64,000 bases of DNA from Flavobacterium sp. ALD4. Lineage in GTDB: Bacteria > Bacteroidota > Bacteroidia > Flavobacteriales > Flavobacteriaceae. Positions 45,491 to 54,061 of the stretch are shown piece by piece (position 1 is the stretch's first letter; each line of letters opens with the position of its first letter). Below the pieces are notes generated by a model. That model saw only the letters and a list, made by a program, of their open reading frames with translations, was not told where the DNA came from and did no database searches. The stretch lies in contig NZ_PJBJ01000030.1 of the NCBI RefSeq assembly GCF_002836475.1, positions 1,116,001 to 1,180,000 of the forward strand, written 5' to 3'. The position numbers were made by a program, and so were the translations under genes.

Positions 45491-46627
45491 ATGAAATTAG
45501 ATAGAAAAGAAATTCTTAAAGCTTTAGAAACAATTACTATAGCGGGAGAAGGAAAGAATATGGTAGAAAGTGGAGCGGTTACAAACGTAGTCACTTTTGG
45601 AGATGAGGTTGTTGTTGATTTAGTTTTGCACACACCAGCTATGCACATCAAGAAACGTGCAGAAGACGACATTAAAAAAACAATCCACGACTTAGTTTCG
45701 CCAGATGCAAAAGTTAAAGTAAACACCAAAGTGGAAGCGGCTGTGGCTGAAAATCCAAACCAAATAAAAGGAAAAGCTATTCCGGGAATAAAAAACATTA
45801 TTGCTGTAGCCTCTGGTAAAGGGGGTGTAGGTAAATCTACAGTTACTGCAAATCTAGCGGTAACATTGGCAAAAATGGGATTTAGTGTTGGTATTTTAGA
45901 TGCTGATATCTACGGACCTTCCATGCCAATAATGTTTGATGTAGAAAACGAAAAACCAGTTTCTGTAGTTGTTGACGGTAAATCTAAAATGAAACCGGTA
46001 GAGAGCTACGAAGTAAAAATACTATCGATTGGTTTTTTCACTGCGCCAAGTCAAGCTGTAATCTGGAGAGGGCCAATGGCTTCTAAAGCGTTGAATCAAA
46101 TGATTTTTGATGCAGATTGGGGTGAACTGGATTTCATGTTGATCGATTTGCCTCCAGGAACCGGCGATATTCATCTGTCTATCGTTCAGGCTTTGCCAAT
46201 AACGGGAGTGGTAGTAGTAAGTACACCGCAAGCAGTAGCTTTGGCTGATGCCAAAAAAGGAGTTTCTATGTTCATGTCTGAGGCTATTAATGTTCCTGTT
46301 TTGGGTATTATCGAAAATATGGCGTATTTCACACCGGAAGAATTACCTGAAAACAAGTATTATCTTTTTGGAAAAGAAGGAGCAAAAAACTTAGCCGAAG
46401 ACTTGGGAGTTCCATTCTTAGGAGGAATACCAATTGTACAATCGATTCGTGAGGCCGGCGATTACGGGCGTCCGGCAGCCATGCAAACCGCATCTGCAGT
46501 GGAACATGTTTTTGACGAGGTAACTCGTAATGTTGTACAGGAAACCGTAAAACGAAATGAAAATTTACCTGCTTCAGAAGCTGTTAAGATTACCACAATG
46601 GCGGGCTGTTCAGCAGTTAAAAAATAA
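45491..46627 (+). CDS. Mrp/ApbC-type Fe-S cluster carrier ATPase
   Basis: P-loop NTPase that carries and delivers Fe-S clusters. 378 aa: an N-terminal MIP18/DUF59 domain (about 1-80), then the deviant Walker A GKGGVGKST (109-117), ILDADIYGPSMP, FMLIDLPPGTGD and STPQAVALADAKKGVSMF. C-terminal GCSAVKK is short, and the CxxC pair seen in other Mrp proteins is not obvious. It heads a group with the NifU-like and ferredoxin genes (gaps 45 and 143 bases), a coherent Fe-S unit. Confidence 0.93.
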   Translation: MKLDRKEILKALETITIAGEGKNMVESGAVTNVVTFGDEVVVDLVLHTPAMHIKKRAEDDIKKTIHDLVSPDAKVKVNTKVEAAVAENPNQIKGKAIPGIKNIIAVASGKGGVGKSTVTANLAVTLAKMGFSVGILDADIYGPSMPIMFDVENEKPVSVVVDGKSKMKPVESYEVKILSIGFFTAPSQAVIWRGPMASKALNQMIFDADWGELDFMLIDLPPGTGDIHLSIVQALPITGVVVVSTPQAVALADAKKGVSMFMSEAINVPVLGIIENMAYFTPEELPENKYYLFGKEGAKNLAEDLGVPFLGGIPIVQSIREAGDYGRPAAMQTASAVEHVFDEVTRNVVQETVKRNENLPASEAVKITTMAGCSAVKK

Positions 46628-46672
46628 TATAAGATTAGATAGTTCGCTATGATAATCTTTAAATAAAATAGA

Positions 46673-46912
46673 ATGACAACAGAAGAATTAACAACAGAAG
46701 TTCAAAAAGCACTCGAAGAAATCAGACCCTTTTTGAATTCGGACGGTGGAGATATATCTTTAGTTTCCATCGAAGAAGGCAAGCATGTCAAAGTTAGACT
46801 TGAAGGCGCCTGCACCAGCTGTAGCGTCAACCAAATGACACTGAGAGCCGGAGTAGAAACGACTATTAAAAGGTTTGCTCCACAAATTGAAACTGTTGTA
46901 AATATCCTATAA
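46673..46912 (+). CDS. NifU-like Fe-S scaffold protein (C-terminal domain type)
   Basis: 79-aa stand-alone NifU C-terminal domain. The cluster-binding pair is Cys47 and Cys50 in GACTSCSVNQMTLRAG; PFLNSDGGDISL precedes it as in the family. It is thought to assemble or transfer a [4Fe-4S] cluster as a dimer. Placed between Mrp and a ferredoxin, both Fe-S proteins. Confidence 0.93.
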   Translation: MTTEELTTEVQKALEEIRPFLNSDGGDISLVSIEEGKHVKVRLEGACTSCSVNQMTLRAGVETTIKRFAPQIETVVNIL

Positions 46913-47055
46913 CTATTTTTGATGTGTCCCCGCTGAACAAGTGGGGCTGTGTCATCTATTGTAGTATTCCAAATAGAAAGCGGCAGGGTTTCCACTTTTA
47001 TCACTCACACAATAGTATTAACTAGAAGTAAAAAGCTTATAACTATAATTTAATT

Positions 47056-47373
47056 ATGGATGTATTAATAAAAATTAAGGACAGAGAAGGAGTAGTGCAT
47101 GAATTGCAGGCTCCCACAGATATGGCCATGAATATCATGGAACTATGTAAAGCCTACGAACTTCCGGTAGAAGGAACTTGTGGCGGAATGGCAATGTGCG
47201 CTTCTTGTCAATGTTATGTGCTTAATCATGTTCTATTACCAGAAATGGGTGAAGATGAAGAAGCGATGCTCTCAGAGGCGTTTTATGTTAAATCAAATAG
47301 CAGATTGGGTTGTCAAATTCCAATTACCGAAAGTTTAGAAGGATTGGAATTAGAGTTAGCTCCAGAAAATTAA
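47056..47373 (+). CDS. [2Fe-2S] ferredoxin, adrenodoxin type
   Basis: 105-aa electron carrier. Four cluster ligands in the vertebrate/Isc-type pattern: Cys42, Cys48, Cys51 (TCGGMAMCASC) and Cys86 (RLGCQIP). The family segment ELPVEGTCGG is present. The extra Cys53 is in CASCQCYV. It likely donates electrons for Fe-S assembly; the upstream genes support that. A terminator follows at once. Confidence 0.93.
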   Translation: MDVLIKIKDREGVVHELQAPTDMAMNIMELCKAYELPVEGTCGGMAMCASCQCYVLNHVLLPEMGEDEEAMLSEAFYVKSNSRLGCQIPITESLEGLELELAPEN

Positions 47374-47407
47374 AAAAAGCGTCACAATTAAATGTGACGC
47401 TTTTTTT
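47374..47407 (+). terminator. Rho-independent terminator after the ferredoxin gene
   Basis: Stem GCGTCACA / TGTGACGC, loop ATTAAA, then seven T; the A-run before the stem extends pairing. Confidence 0.92.
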
Positions 47408-47525
47408 ATTATTTTTATGTCCGTTGCTGAAATTAAGATTATACTATTTATTTTTCATAAGAGTAAATAAAAGGTATTCAATAATAATAAATACAGAAAG
47501 TCAGTACCATCAAACGCAAAAAAGA

Positions 47526-48308
47526 TTAAGCCATTTCGACTTTCATCTCAATAATCTCTTCAATAGCATCCCATAGACCAATTCTTTTATCTAAAGCCGT
47601 TAGCGAAACTTCTTTGACTTCTGTCCATTTTTGGGCATCGTCTCCGCAAAGTTCTGTAATCATTTTCATAGCCATTGGCCCGTGTTCATCTGCGTCTATT
47701 TCAATATGTCTTTCGAAATAATGAATTAATTTTTTTAGATCAGTATCAGGAAAATTAATTTGAAAATTTTTAATAATCTCCGTAAACATTTTTGGGATTA
47801 AGTCTTCTCTTCCAAAGGTGAAGGCAGCTGCTATTTCATGCGGCTTTCCTTGTTCAATAACGCTAAAAGTGAATTCCAGAAATGCTTTTATTTTGGGGTG
47901 TAAATTACTGGTCTTTATGGCCACAAAAATATTTTGCAACGAATTAACTTCTGCCAGGAAACTTTCAATTTCAACTGTGCTTGCACCGCAATCCTGCATG
48001 GATTCAATGTACATTTCATAGTGGCTTTGTCTGCGACCGTCGAGCGTCAAATCAGATTCTTCTGCCACCACGATTTCATTTATCAAATACCTCGTGTCTG
48101 GGTTTGCAGTTGCAAACCAAGGAGTTGTCGTACAGGTTAATTTAGATTGTAATGCTTTTAGTAAGGACATAAAGTCCCACACGGCAAATACATGGTTTTC
48201 TAAGAACGACTGTAAATCTTCAATCGTTTTTACTTTTTTGTACAAAGTGTGTTGCAACAGGATCTTTTTTTGTGGTTCAATCGCTGTATTGATATCTTGA
48301 ATGTTCAT
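47526..48308 (-). CDS. DUF3050 protein (heme-oxygenase-like fold)
   Basis: 260-aa helical protein of the DUF3050 family. Typical are VFAVWDFMSLLKALQ near 40-54, YLINEIVVAEESD near 73-85, SHYEMYIESM, and FERHIEIDADEHGPMAM near 200-216, whose His/Glu/Asp residues match the metal or ligand side chains of heme-oxygenase-like diiron folds. Function is not established. It lies 91 bases downstream of the acyl-CoA dehydrogenase gene on the same strand, but a terminator separates them. Confidence 0.85.
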   Translation of the reverse strand: MNIQDINTAIEPQKKILLQHTLYKKVKTIEDLQSFLENHVFAVWDFMSLLKALQSKLTCTTTPWFATANPDTRYLINEIVVAEESDLTLDGRRQSHYEMYIESMQDCGASTVEIESFLAEVNSLQNIFVAIKTSNLHPKIKAFLEFTFSVIEQGKPHEIAAAFTFGREDLIPKMFTEIIKNFQINFPDTDLKKLIHYFERHIEIDADEHGPMAMKMITELCGDDAQKWTEVKEVSLTALDKRIGLWDAIEEIIEMKVEMA

Positions 48309-48333
48309 AGATGGTATTTTGATGTAAATATAA

Positions 48334-48368
48334 AAAAGCTTCTTGTTTCCAAGAAGCTTTTGCTATCA
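48334..48368 (-). terminator. Terminator after the acyl-CoA dehydrogenase gene
   Basis: 12-bp perfect stem (AAAAGCTTCTTG at 48334-48345 and its complement at 48350-48361) with a 4-nt loop; on the minus strand it is followed by a T-run (48337-48328 region). Confidence 0.8.
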
Positions 48369-48399
48369 TTTTTATAGATACTTTAATAGTTGTTTACTA

Positions 48400-49578
48400 C
48401 TATTTAAAAGCAGGGATTCCTGTAATATCCATACCCGTAATTAATAAATGAATATCATGTGTACCTTCATAGGTGATTACTGATTCTAAATTCATCATAT
48501 GACGCATGATGGAGTATTCACCACTTATTCCCATAGCTCCTAATATTTGTCTTGCCTCACGTGCAATATTAATGGCCATGTCGACATTGTTTCTTTTGGC
48601 CATAGAAATCTGAGCCGTTGTAGCTCTTCCTTCATTTTTTAAAACACCCAGTCTCCAAGTCAGTAATTGTGCTTTTGTGATCTCCGTAATCATTTCAGCT
48701 AATTTCTTTTGTTGTAATTGTGTTCCGGCAATAGGCTTGTCAAACTGAATTCGTTCTTTAGCATAACGAAGCGCAGTATCGTAACAGTCCATAGCAGCGC
48801 CAATAGCGCCCCAGGCGATTCCGTAGCGTGCTGAATCTAAACATCCAAGTGGTGCTCCTAAACCAGATTTGTTAGGTAACAAATTTTCTTTTGGTACTTT
48901 TACATTATCGAATATTAGTTCTCCTGTCGATGAGGCACGAAGGGACCATTTATTATGTGTTTCGGGTGTAGTAAAACCTTCCATGCCGCGTTCTACGATA
49001 AGTCCGTGAATTCTACCAGCTTCATTTTTTGCCCAAACAACTGCAATATCTGCAAACGGCGCATTTGAGATCCACATTTTAGCGCCATTCAATAAATAGT
49101 GGTCACCCATATCTTTAAAGTTGGTAATCATGCTTCCTGGATCAGAACCATAATTCGGCTCAGTCAAGCCAAAGCAACCCATAAATTCACCGGTGGCTAA
49201 TTTTGGTAAATACTTCTTGCGTTGCTCTTCATTGCCATATTTCCAAATAGGATACATAACCAAAGAAGATTGAACGGAAGAAGTAGAACGTACTCCTGAA
49301 TCACCGCGCTCAATTTCCTGCATGATTAATCCGTATGAGATTTGATCTAATCCTGCTCCACCATATTCCTCAGGGATATAAGGACCAAAACCGCCTATTT
49401 CGCCTAAACCTTTAATAATTTGTTTTGGGAATTCTGCTTTTTGAGCATATTCTTCTATAATAGGAGATACTTCACGTTTTACCCACGCACGAGCGGAATC
49501 ACGCACTAATTTGTGTTCTTCTGTCAATAAATCGTCGAGGTTGTAATAATCGGGAGATTGAAATAAATCTGGTTGCAT
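48400..49578 (-). CDS. Acyl-CoA dehydrogenase, glutaryl-CoA dehydrogenase type
   Basis: FAD enzyme of 392 aa oxidising an acyl-CoA. The catalytic Glu371 is in TYEGTHDIHLLITG, the arrangement of glutaryl-CoA dehydrogenases; CFGLTEPNYGSDPGSM binds FAD near 135-150 and WISNAPFADIAVVWAKN is also typical of that subgroup. It would oxidise and decarboxylate glutaryl-CoA to crotonyl-CoA in lysine/tryptophan breakdown. Separate transcript: likely promoter at 49678-49685 and terminator at 48334. Confidence 0.9.
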   Translation of the reverse strand: MQPDLFQSPDYYNLDDLLTEEHKLVRDSARAWVKREVSPIIEEYAQKAEFPKQIIKGLGEIGGFGPYIPEEYGGAGLDQISYGLIMQEIERGDSGVRSTSSVQSSLVMYPIWKYGNEEQRKKYLPKLATGEFMGCFGLTEPNYGSDPGSMITNFKDMGDHYLLNGAKMWISNAPFADIAVVWAKNEAGRIHGLIVERGMEGFTTPETHNKWSLRASSTGELIFDNVKVPKENLLPNKSGLGAPLGCLDSARYGIAWGAIGAAMDCYDTALRYAKERIQFDKPIAGTQLQQKKLAEMITEITKAQLLTWRLGVLKNEGRATTAQISMAKRNNVDMAINIAREARQILGAMGISGEYSIMRHMMNLESVITYEGTHDIHLLITGMDITGIPAFK

Positions 49579-49677
49579 ATTGAGCTTTTTTATAATAGTA
49601 TTGCAGTAGCAAAGGAATTGTATTCGGTCTTGAGAATAAAACTAAGGCTAATTGCTTGATTATTTGTTTCTACCTCA

Positions 49678-49685
49678 CAAATTTA
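49678..49685 (-). promoter_or_regulatory. Candidate promoter of the acyl-CoA dehydrogenase gene (TAAATTTG)
   Basis: Exact TAnnTTTG match on the minus strand, about 95 bases before the start codon at 49578. Confidence 0.45.
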
Positions 49686-49699
49686 CACAAAGAAATATA

Positions 49700-49995
49700 A
49701 CAAAACCATTATATATTGTTATATTTTGTATAAAACAAATTGTAGTCTCATTTAAAGTTATAAATATATTTTTAAAATAATGCTTCTCATTATGTTTTGG
49801 AAAACAGGGAGGATTTTCAATTTTTTGGATCACATCTAAATAAAGCACCCGTATTTAAACATGAGCAATGATATAGTAAATTTTATATAGATATCAGAAG
49901 TTATAAAATAAATATATATTTATTTATCGGGTCGCATAATTAGTCATTATACCTCTAATAAAAAATATAAAATTAAGAGGTCGTCTATATTTATT
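49700..49995. other. AT-rich gene-free interval
   Basis: About 300 bases, almost all A and T, with no gene and no clear terminator or dyad. It separates the dehydrogenase promoter from the amber-interrupted gene. Confidence 0.5.
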
Positions 49996-50820
49996 ATGGT
50001 TTTCATTGTGATTTTCGCTCTGGTATCCGGTAAAAGCAGAAATTACATTACTTATTACAATAAAGCGAACTCCATTGATAGTGTTTACAAAATTAATCGT
50101 GAAACAATTACTTTTATAAAACGATACAAAAAACTATTTAAAAAATACAAATCGCCCAAGAGCTACGATACCTATAGCAAATATGAAAACTAGATTGTTT
50201 TTTCTGACAAGTACAGCAAAAGCTTTGGAAAAAAAAGCTTGTATAAATTACTTGATGTAGTCGCTCCTTACAAGAGACATTATAAAAACTTGTTTCCGAT
50301 TTGCGCGAAATACGGAATAGATAGCTTAAGTGTTGAGCAGAAAACAGCAAGTACTAAGGACAATATGAATAAACGATTAATAGATTCTTTTTCCGTAGCT
50401 TTTGTTCGTGACCAAGAAGCGAAACGTATGGTTTCCTTGGTGATGGTGAAGAATGATGCGAAAAATGCAAGACTTTTAAAATGGACTTTAGAAAATTATG
50501 GGTACCCGTCATTCCGAAAAATTGCTACGACAGGCAATAATGATGTGTTTATGCCTATGCTGATATTTTGGAGTTACATGTGGATTGGCGTACCAGAATA
50601 TTATTCCTATTTTAAAAATACATCATTGAAGTATGTAAAATCTGGAGAATGTTCTCCACGCGAATATGCAACAATGATAGACCATGAACATGAAAATAAT
50701 TACGGAATTCTCTATGGTGAGTATTTTGGAGATTTTTTGGATACATTAAAAAGTAACCGTAATAGGAGAAGTATTGGTCTTAAAAGTAGAGATTTTAAGA
50801 TAAAAAAAATCAGCAAATAA
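49996..50820 (+). pseudogene. Hypothetical protein gene interrupted by an in-frame TAG
   Basis: Two open frames, 49996-50190 and 50194-50820, lie in the same frame and are split only by the amber codon at 50191-50193. Reading through gives one 274-residue protein with no loss of sense (YDTYSKYEN, stop, IVFSDKYSKSFGKKSLYK). The N-terminus is hydrophobic (MVFIVIFALVSG, likely signal segment). The C-terminal half (GECSPREYATMIDHEHENNYGILYGEY, with DAKNARLLKWTLENYGYPS before it) faintly resembles DUF6624-type proteins. Either a recent pseudogene, an assembly error, or amber read-through. Confidence 0.7.
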
Positions 50821-50895
50821 AGTAGTAAAAAACTAGTAGTTGCATGAAAATTATAGGCAGCCACTATGATCAATATAGCGTGGGTAAATCATTGA

Positions 50896-51603
50896 TTACA
50901 TTTTCAAATAAAACTCTTTAGTCAATTCGATGTATTCTGGAGTATATACATGTCTGGTAACCTCGATGGTTAATTCGTCAATAGGAAAGTCTGTAATTTG
51001 GTTTCGGCTAAAAGCTAACAGGCTACGTTTGATTTCGGTAGTTGGAGTTCCTTTTACGCGAGTGATCTTTATAGGATAAAGTTCCATTTCTTTGGCTAAA
51101 GCCACGAAATTATCTTCCTCTTTAAAAGGAATAATGACCGAAAATATTCCGTTTTCAGAAAGTAATAGATCGGCTGCCTCAATTAAATCTTCAAATGGCA
51201 TCGCATCTTGAAAGCGGGCTAAATCTCTCTGGTCGCAGTCTGTTTTGTAGTCTTCGGAATAAAATGGGGGGTTGGAAACGATTAAATCGTACTCGTCTTC
51301 TGGATCTTCAACAAATTCATCTAAACCGGCATGAAAGCAGAATAAACGATTGCTCCAAGGGGAGCTTTCAAAATTATCGACAGTTTGTTCGTATGCTTCT
51401 TGATCAATTTCCAGTGCGTCAATTTGTTCCGCGGTACTCCGCTGGGATAACATCAATGCAATGAGCCCCGTTCCTGCACCAATATCCAGAATGCTAAATG
51501 GGTTGTTTTCAATTGGCGTCCAGGCACCCAATAAGACACCGTCAGTTCCAATTTTCATGGCACAACGATCTTGTTCAAGCGAAAATTGTTTGAATTGGAA
51601 CAT
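50896..51603 (-). CDS. tRNA1(Val) (adenine37-N6)-methyltransferase-like protein
   Basis: 235-aa class I SAM methyltransferase of the TrmN6/YfiC type. Motif I ILDIGAGTGLIALML (about 41-55) and the target-amine motif SNPPFY (about 113-118) mark an N6-adenine methyltransferase. TDGVLLGAW before motif I is also family-typical. It is the third gene of the rpsP-rimM-trmN6 set, 71 bases after rimM. E. coli TrmN6 acts on tRNA1-Val; specificity here is inferred from the family. Confidence 0.88.
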   Translation of the reverse strand: MFQFKQFSLEQDRCAMKIGTDGVLLGAWTPIENNPFSILDIGAGTGLIALMLSQRSTAEQIDALEIDQEAYEQTVDNFESSPWSNRLFCFHAGLDEFVEDPEDEYDLIVSNPPFYSEDYKTDCDQRDLARFQDAMPFEDLIEAADLLLSENGIFSVIIPFKEEDNFVALAKEMELYPIKITRVKGTPTTEIKRSLLAFSRNQITDFPIDELTIEVTRHVYTPEYIELTKEFYLKM

Positions 51604-51674
51604 ATAGAATTGATATTGAAGATTAACGATTTTTGATTTCAGATTTCTTCGTAACTGAAAACGGATTGCTTCCT

Positions 51675-52199
51675 TTAAAGGTACATCTCGATTAAACCTT
51701 CCGGCAAATCCATGATTACTTTTTTGTTTTCACGGTCAATTTTGACAAGGAAATGGTCAATCATCGGAATTAAGATTTCCACTTCGCCGTTTAGTACTTC
51801 AAAAAGGGGTTGGGCGGTTGAGTCATTTATGGATTCGATTTTTCCAACAATACCAAGGCGGTTATCTTCCACTTCAAAGCCAATAACTTCGTGAAAGTAG
51901 AATTTGTTACCAGTAAGTTTTGGCAACATCTTTAGAGGAAGGTATATGTCGTTACCCATTATGGCATCAGCATCTTCTTCAGTATTCATGTCTTCAAAAC
52001 GAATTCTTAGGAAATCATTTTTGTGTAAGGAGCTATTTTCAATAAAAAAAGGAACCAAGTGTTTGTTGCATTCAACAAACACTGATTCCAAGTTTTCGTA
52101 TAACTCTGGTTCGTCCGTATCTAAATAGGCAAGGACTTCCCCTTTAAAACTAAATTTTTTGGCGATTTTGCCTAAATAGAAACAATCTTCTTTATGCAT
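51675..52199 (-). CDS. rimM: 16S rRNA processing protein RimM
   Basis: Ribosome maturation factor that binds S19 in the 30S head. The 174 residues have the N-terminal RimM domain (FYLGKIAKKFSFKGEVLAYLDTDEPELYENLESVFVE; recognisable GKIAKKFSFKGEV) and the C-terminal PRC barrel (VNGEVEILIPMIDHFLVKIDRENKKVIMDLPEGLIEMY; recognisable LIPMIDHFL and DLPEGL). It lies 14 bases after rpsP, the usual arrangement. Confidence 0.95.
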   Translation of the reverse strand: MHKEDCFYLGKIAKKFSFKGEVLAYLDTDEPELYENLESVFVECNKHLVPFFIENSSLHKNDFLRIRFEDMNTEEDADAIMGNDIYLPLKMLPKLTGNKFYFHEVIGFEVEDNRLGIVGKIESINDSTAQPLFEVLNGEVEILIPMIDHFLVKIDRENKKVIMDLPEGLIEMYL

Positions 52200-52213
52200 C
52201 GTCGCTTATAAAT

Positions 52214-52780
52214 TTATGCTTGAGTTTCTTCGTTGTTTTCTTCTGCAGCAGGAGTTTCTTCAGTTGAAGCTTCAACTTCAGCAACTTCTTCTTCAACAGC
52301 AGGAGCGGCAGCGGCAATAGCATCCGCTTCCGCTTTAGCTGCAGCAGCTAAACGTTTTGCGTTTACATCTTGTTCTGCTTTGAAAGCTTTAGCTTTAGCA
52401 TCAGCTTGCACCTTTGTTAAGCCATCTTTCTTAGCGTCAACTGTTCCAGTTTTAGCTTCTAACCAAGTAGCTAATTTTGCATCAGCTTGTTCTTGAGTTA
52501 AGGCTCCTTTACGGATACCACCATCAAGGTGATGTTTCAATAAAGCTCCTTTATAAGAAAGAATTGCTTTAGCAGTATCAGTTGGTTGAGCACCATTGTG
52601 CAACCATTTAACTGCACTATCAAGGTTTAAGTCGATAGTTGCTGGGTTTGTGTTTGGATTGTAAGTACCGATTTTCTCTAAGTATTTACCGTCTCTTTTT
52701 GAGCGAGCATCTGCTGCTACAACCCAGTAAAAAGGTTTTCCTTTTTTACCGTGTCTTTGTAATCTAATTTTTACTGACAT
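52214..52780 (-). CDS. rpsP: 30S ribosomal protein S16 with long C-terminal extension
   Basis: The first ~85 residues are S16 (KIRLQRHGKKGKPFYWVVAADARSKRDGKYLEKIGTYNP, start MSVKIRLQRHG). The remaining ~100 residues are an Ala/Lys/Glu-rich tail ending EENNEETQA, giving 188 aa against ~80-90 in Escherichia coli. Such tails occur in Bacteroidota S16; their role is unknown. First gene of rpsP-rimM-trmN6, with promoter at 52831-52838. Confidence 0.96.
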   Translation of the reverse strand: MSVKIRLQRHGKKGKPFYWVVAADARSKRDGKYLEKIGTYNPNTNPATIDLNLDSAVKWLHNGAQPTDTAKAILSYKGALLKHHLDGGIRKGALTQEQADAKLATWLEAKTGTVDAKKDGLTKVQADAKAKAFKAEQDVNAKRLAAAAKAEADAIAAAAPAVEEEVAEVEASTEETPAAEENNEETQA

Positions 52781-52800
52781 AATCTAAATGATTAAATTTT

Positions 52801-52838
52801 GAGGTACTCGACCTCTGTTAATTAAGTGTGCAAAGATA
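52801..52838 (-). promoter_or_regulatory. rpsP promoter and leader hairpin
   Basis: On the minus strand TATCTTTG (52838-52831) matches TAnnTTTG, starting transcription near 52824. Just downstream the leader has a perfect 5-bp hairpin GAGGT-CGAGT-ACCTC (52815-52801) about 20 bases before the start codon, a possible site of ribosomal autoregulation. Confidence 0.5.
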
Positions 52839-52951
52839 TACTATTTATTTTAATATGCCAATAGCTTGTTAGTATAATGAATGAGAATAGGTTATGCTGT
52901 TTTTGGCCGTATTTTATTTGCAATAATTGGGTATATTTAGCCCTAATAGTA

Positions 52952-52959
52952 TACTTTTG
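52952..52959 (+). promoter_or_regulatory. Candidate promoter (TACTTTTG) of the DUF6252 lipoprotein
   Basis: TAnnTTTG match 21 bases before the ATG at 52980; a TTG lies at 52927-52929, 22 bases upstream. Confidence 0.5.
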
Positions 52960-52979
52960 TTTACTTAAAGACGCATATT

Positions 52980-53495
52980 ATGAAAAAATATTTTCTTTTT
53001 ATTATCGTGCTTTTTACCCTAATGGCCTGTGAAGAAGACGTAAGGTTTAATAATCCTTCATTTCAAGGGATAAAAGACAATGTATTTTGGAGGGCTGTGG
53101 TGTCCACGGCTTCGGTAGGTCCTAATGGATCTCTGGTAATTGAGGCATACTCTGGTAACGAAGTGATTACTTTAAAGATGCCTATGCCTGCTAAGGTGGT
53201 TAATCAAAAAGATAAAAATAGCTATGTCACCTATGATTTGGGGACAAGTACTTCCAAGATGGCAACTTATGTTCTTACGGATAGTAATGGGACAACTACT
53301 TTTACGACTGGATTAGGACTTGGTGATGGTCAGATTGTCATAACAGAATATGATGTTGTCACTAAAACAGTATCAGGTACGTTTAAGTTTAATGCAGAGA
53401 ATCGCTACAATAACCCTATTGCGGGACCTGTTTTAAATTTTCAACAGGGAGTTTTTTACAAGGTGTCCATAATTGCAGCTATGTCTGTAAATTAA
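52980..53495 (+). CDS. DUF6252-like lipoprotein
   Basis: 171-aa lipoprotein (lipobox LMACEED, Cys17). The mature part is a beta-rich domain with FWRAVVSTASVGPNGSLVIEAYSGNEVITLKMP at the start and GDGQIVITEYDVVTKTVSGTFKFNAEN near the end; the latter pattern (ITEYD...TVSGTF.F.A) fits the DUF6252 lipoproteins of Flavobacteria. Role unknown; outer-membrane or periplasmic anchoring is expected from the lipid. Confidence 0.8.
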   Translation: MKKYFLFIIVLFTLMACEEDVRFNNPSFQGIKDNVFWRAVVSTASVGPNGSLVIEAYSGNEVITLKMPMPAKVVNQKDKNSYVTYDLGTSTSKMATYVLTDSNGTTTFTTGLGLGDGQIVITEYDVVTKTVSGTFKFNAENRYNNPIAGPVLNFQQGVFYKVSIIAAMSVN

Positions 53496-53613
53496 GTAAC
53501 GAGGAGAGTGTTATGTCTCTTTTAGTACTCATGTTTTTGTTTTTGAATGTGTTGGGGAAATAAATTAAATACAGAAATATGCTTATATATAGTGTGTTAT
53601 AAAATAATATGAC

Positions 53614-53621
53614 TATATTTG
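53614..53621 (+). promoter_or_regulatory. Candidate promoter (TATATTTG) of the RRM protein gene
   Basis: TAnnTTTG match with a start near 53628, 17 bases before the ATG at 53645. This supports the shorter protein; the upstream frame from 53609 begins before it. Confidence 0.5.
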
Positions 53622-53644
53622 TTTCATATTATAAATTAGTACAT

Positions 53645-54007
53645 ATGAATATTTTTGTTGGAAGCCTTCCATTCAGTATTGAGGAAGCAGATTTAAGAGA
53701 GTCTTTCGAGGCTTACGGTGCAGTTGATTCTGTAAAAATTATTACTGATAAATTTACTGGAAGAAGTAAAGGATTCGGTTTTGTCGAAATGACAAATGAT
53801 GATGAAGCTCAAAAAGCGATTGATGAATTGAACGGTGCAACTGTTCAAGGACGTGCAATTGTGGTTAACAAATCTGAGCCTAAACCAGAAGGAGAGAGAA
53901 GAAGTTTTAATAATAACAGTCGTGGTGGAGATTCACGCGGTGGTTATGGTGGTGGAAACAGCCGTGGTGGAGAAAACCGTGGTGGTGGAAACAGAGGAGG
54001 GTATTAA
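53645..54007 (+). CDS. Glycine-rich RNA-binding protein (RRM)
   Basis: 120-aa protein with one RRM domain (1-78): RNP2 IFVGSLPF at residues 3-10 and RNP1 RSKGFGFVEM near 41-50. A C-terminal Gly/Arg/Asn tail (RGGDSRGGYGGGNSRGG-type) follows. Such small RRM proteins of bacteria are RNA chaperone-like and are often induced by cold, though no regulator is seen here. Start at 53645 is favoured by the promoter and by the RRM boundary. Confidence 0.9.
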   Translation: MNIFVGSLPFSIEEADLRESFEAYGAVDSVKIITDKFTGRSKGFGFVEMTNDDEAQKAIDELNGATVQGRAIVVNKSEPKPEGERRSFNNNSRGGDSRGGYGGGNSRGGENRGGGNRGGY

Positions 54008-54026
54008 TATCTTATTCTACAACTAT

Positions 54027-54061
54027 AAAAAAAGGTGTCAATGTAAATTGACACCTTTTTT
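54027..54061 (+). terminator. Rho-independent terminator after the RRM gene
   Basis: Stem AAGGTGTCAAT / ATTGACACCTT extended by A-T pairs, 4-nt loop, T-run at the end. Confidence 0.9.

Noticed and set aside
46927-46945. CCCCGC/GTGGGG hairpin between the nifU-like and ferredoxin genes
   Set aside because: Short, with a wobble and no T-run; the genes appear to be one unit, so not called as terminator.
47310-47576. 88-aa frame overlapping the ferredoxin end
   Set aside because: Crosses a strong terminator and ends in the convergent DUF3050 gene.
52233-52496. 87-aa plus-strand Ser/Ala-rich frame opposite rpsP
   Set aside because: Mirror image of the Ala/Glu-rich S16 tail.
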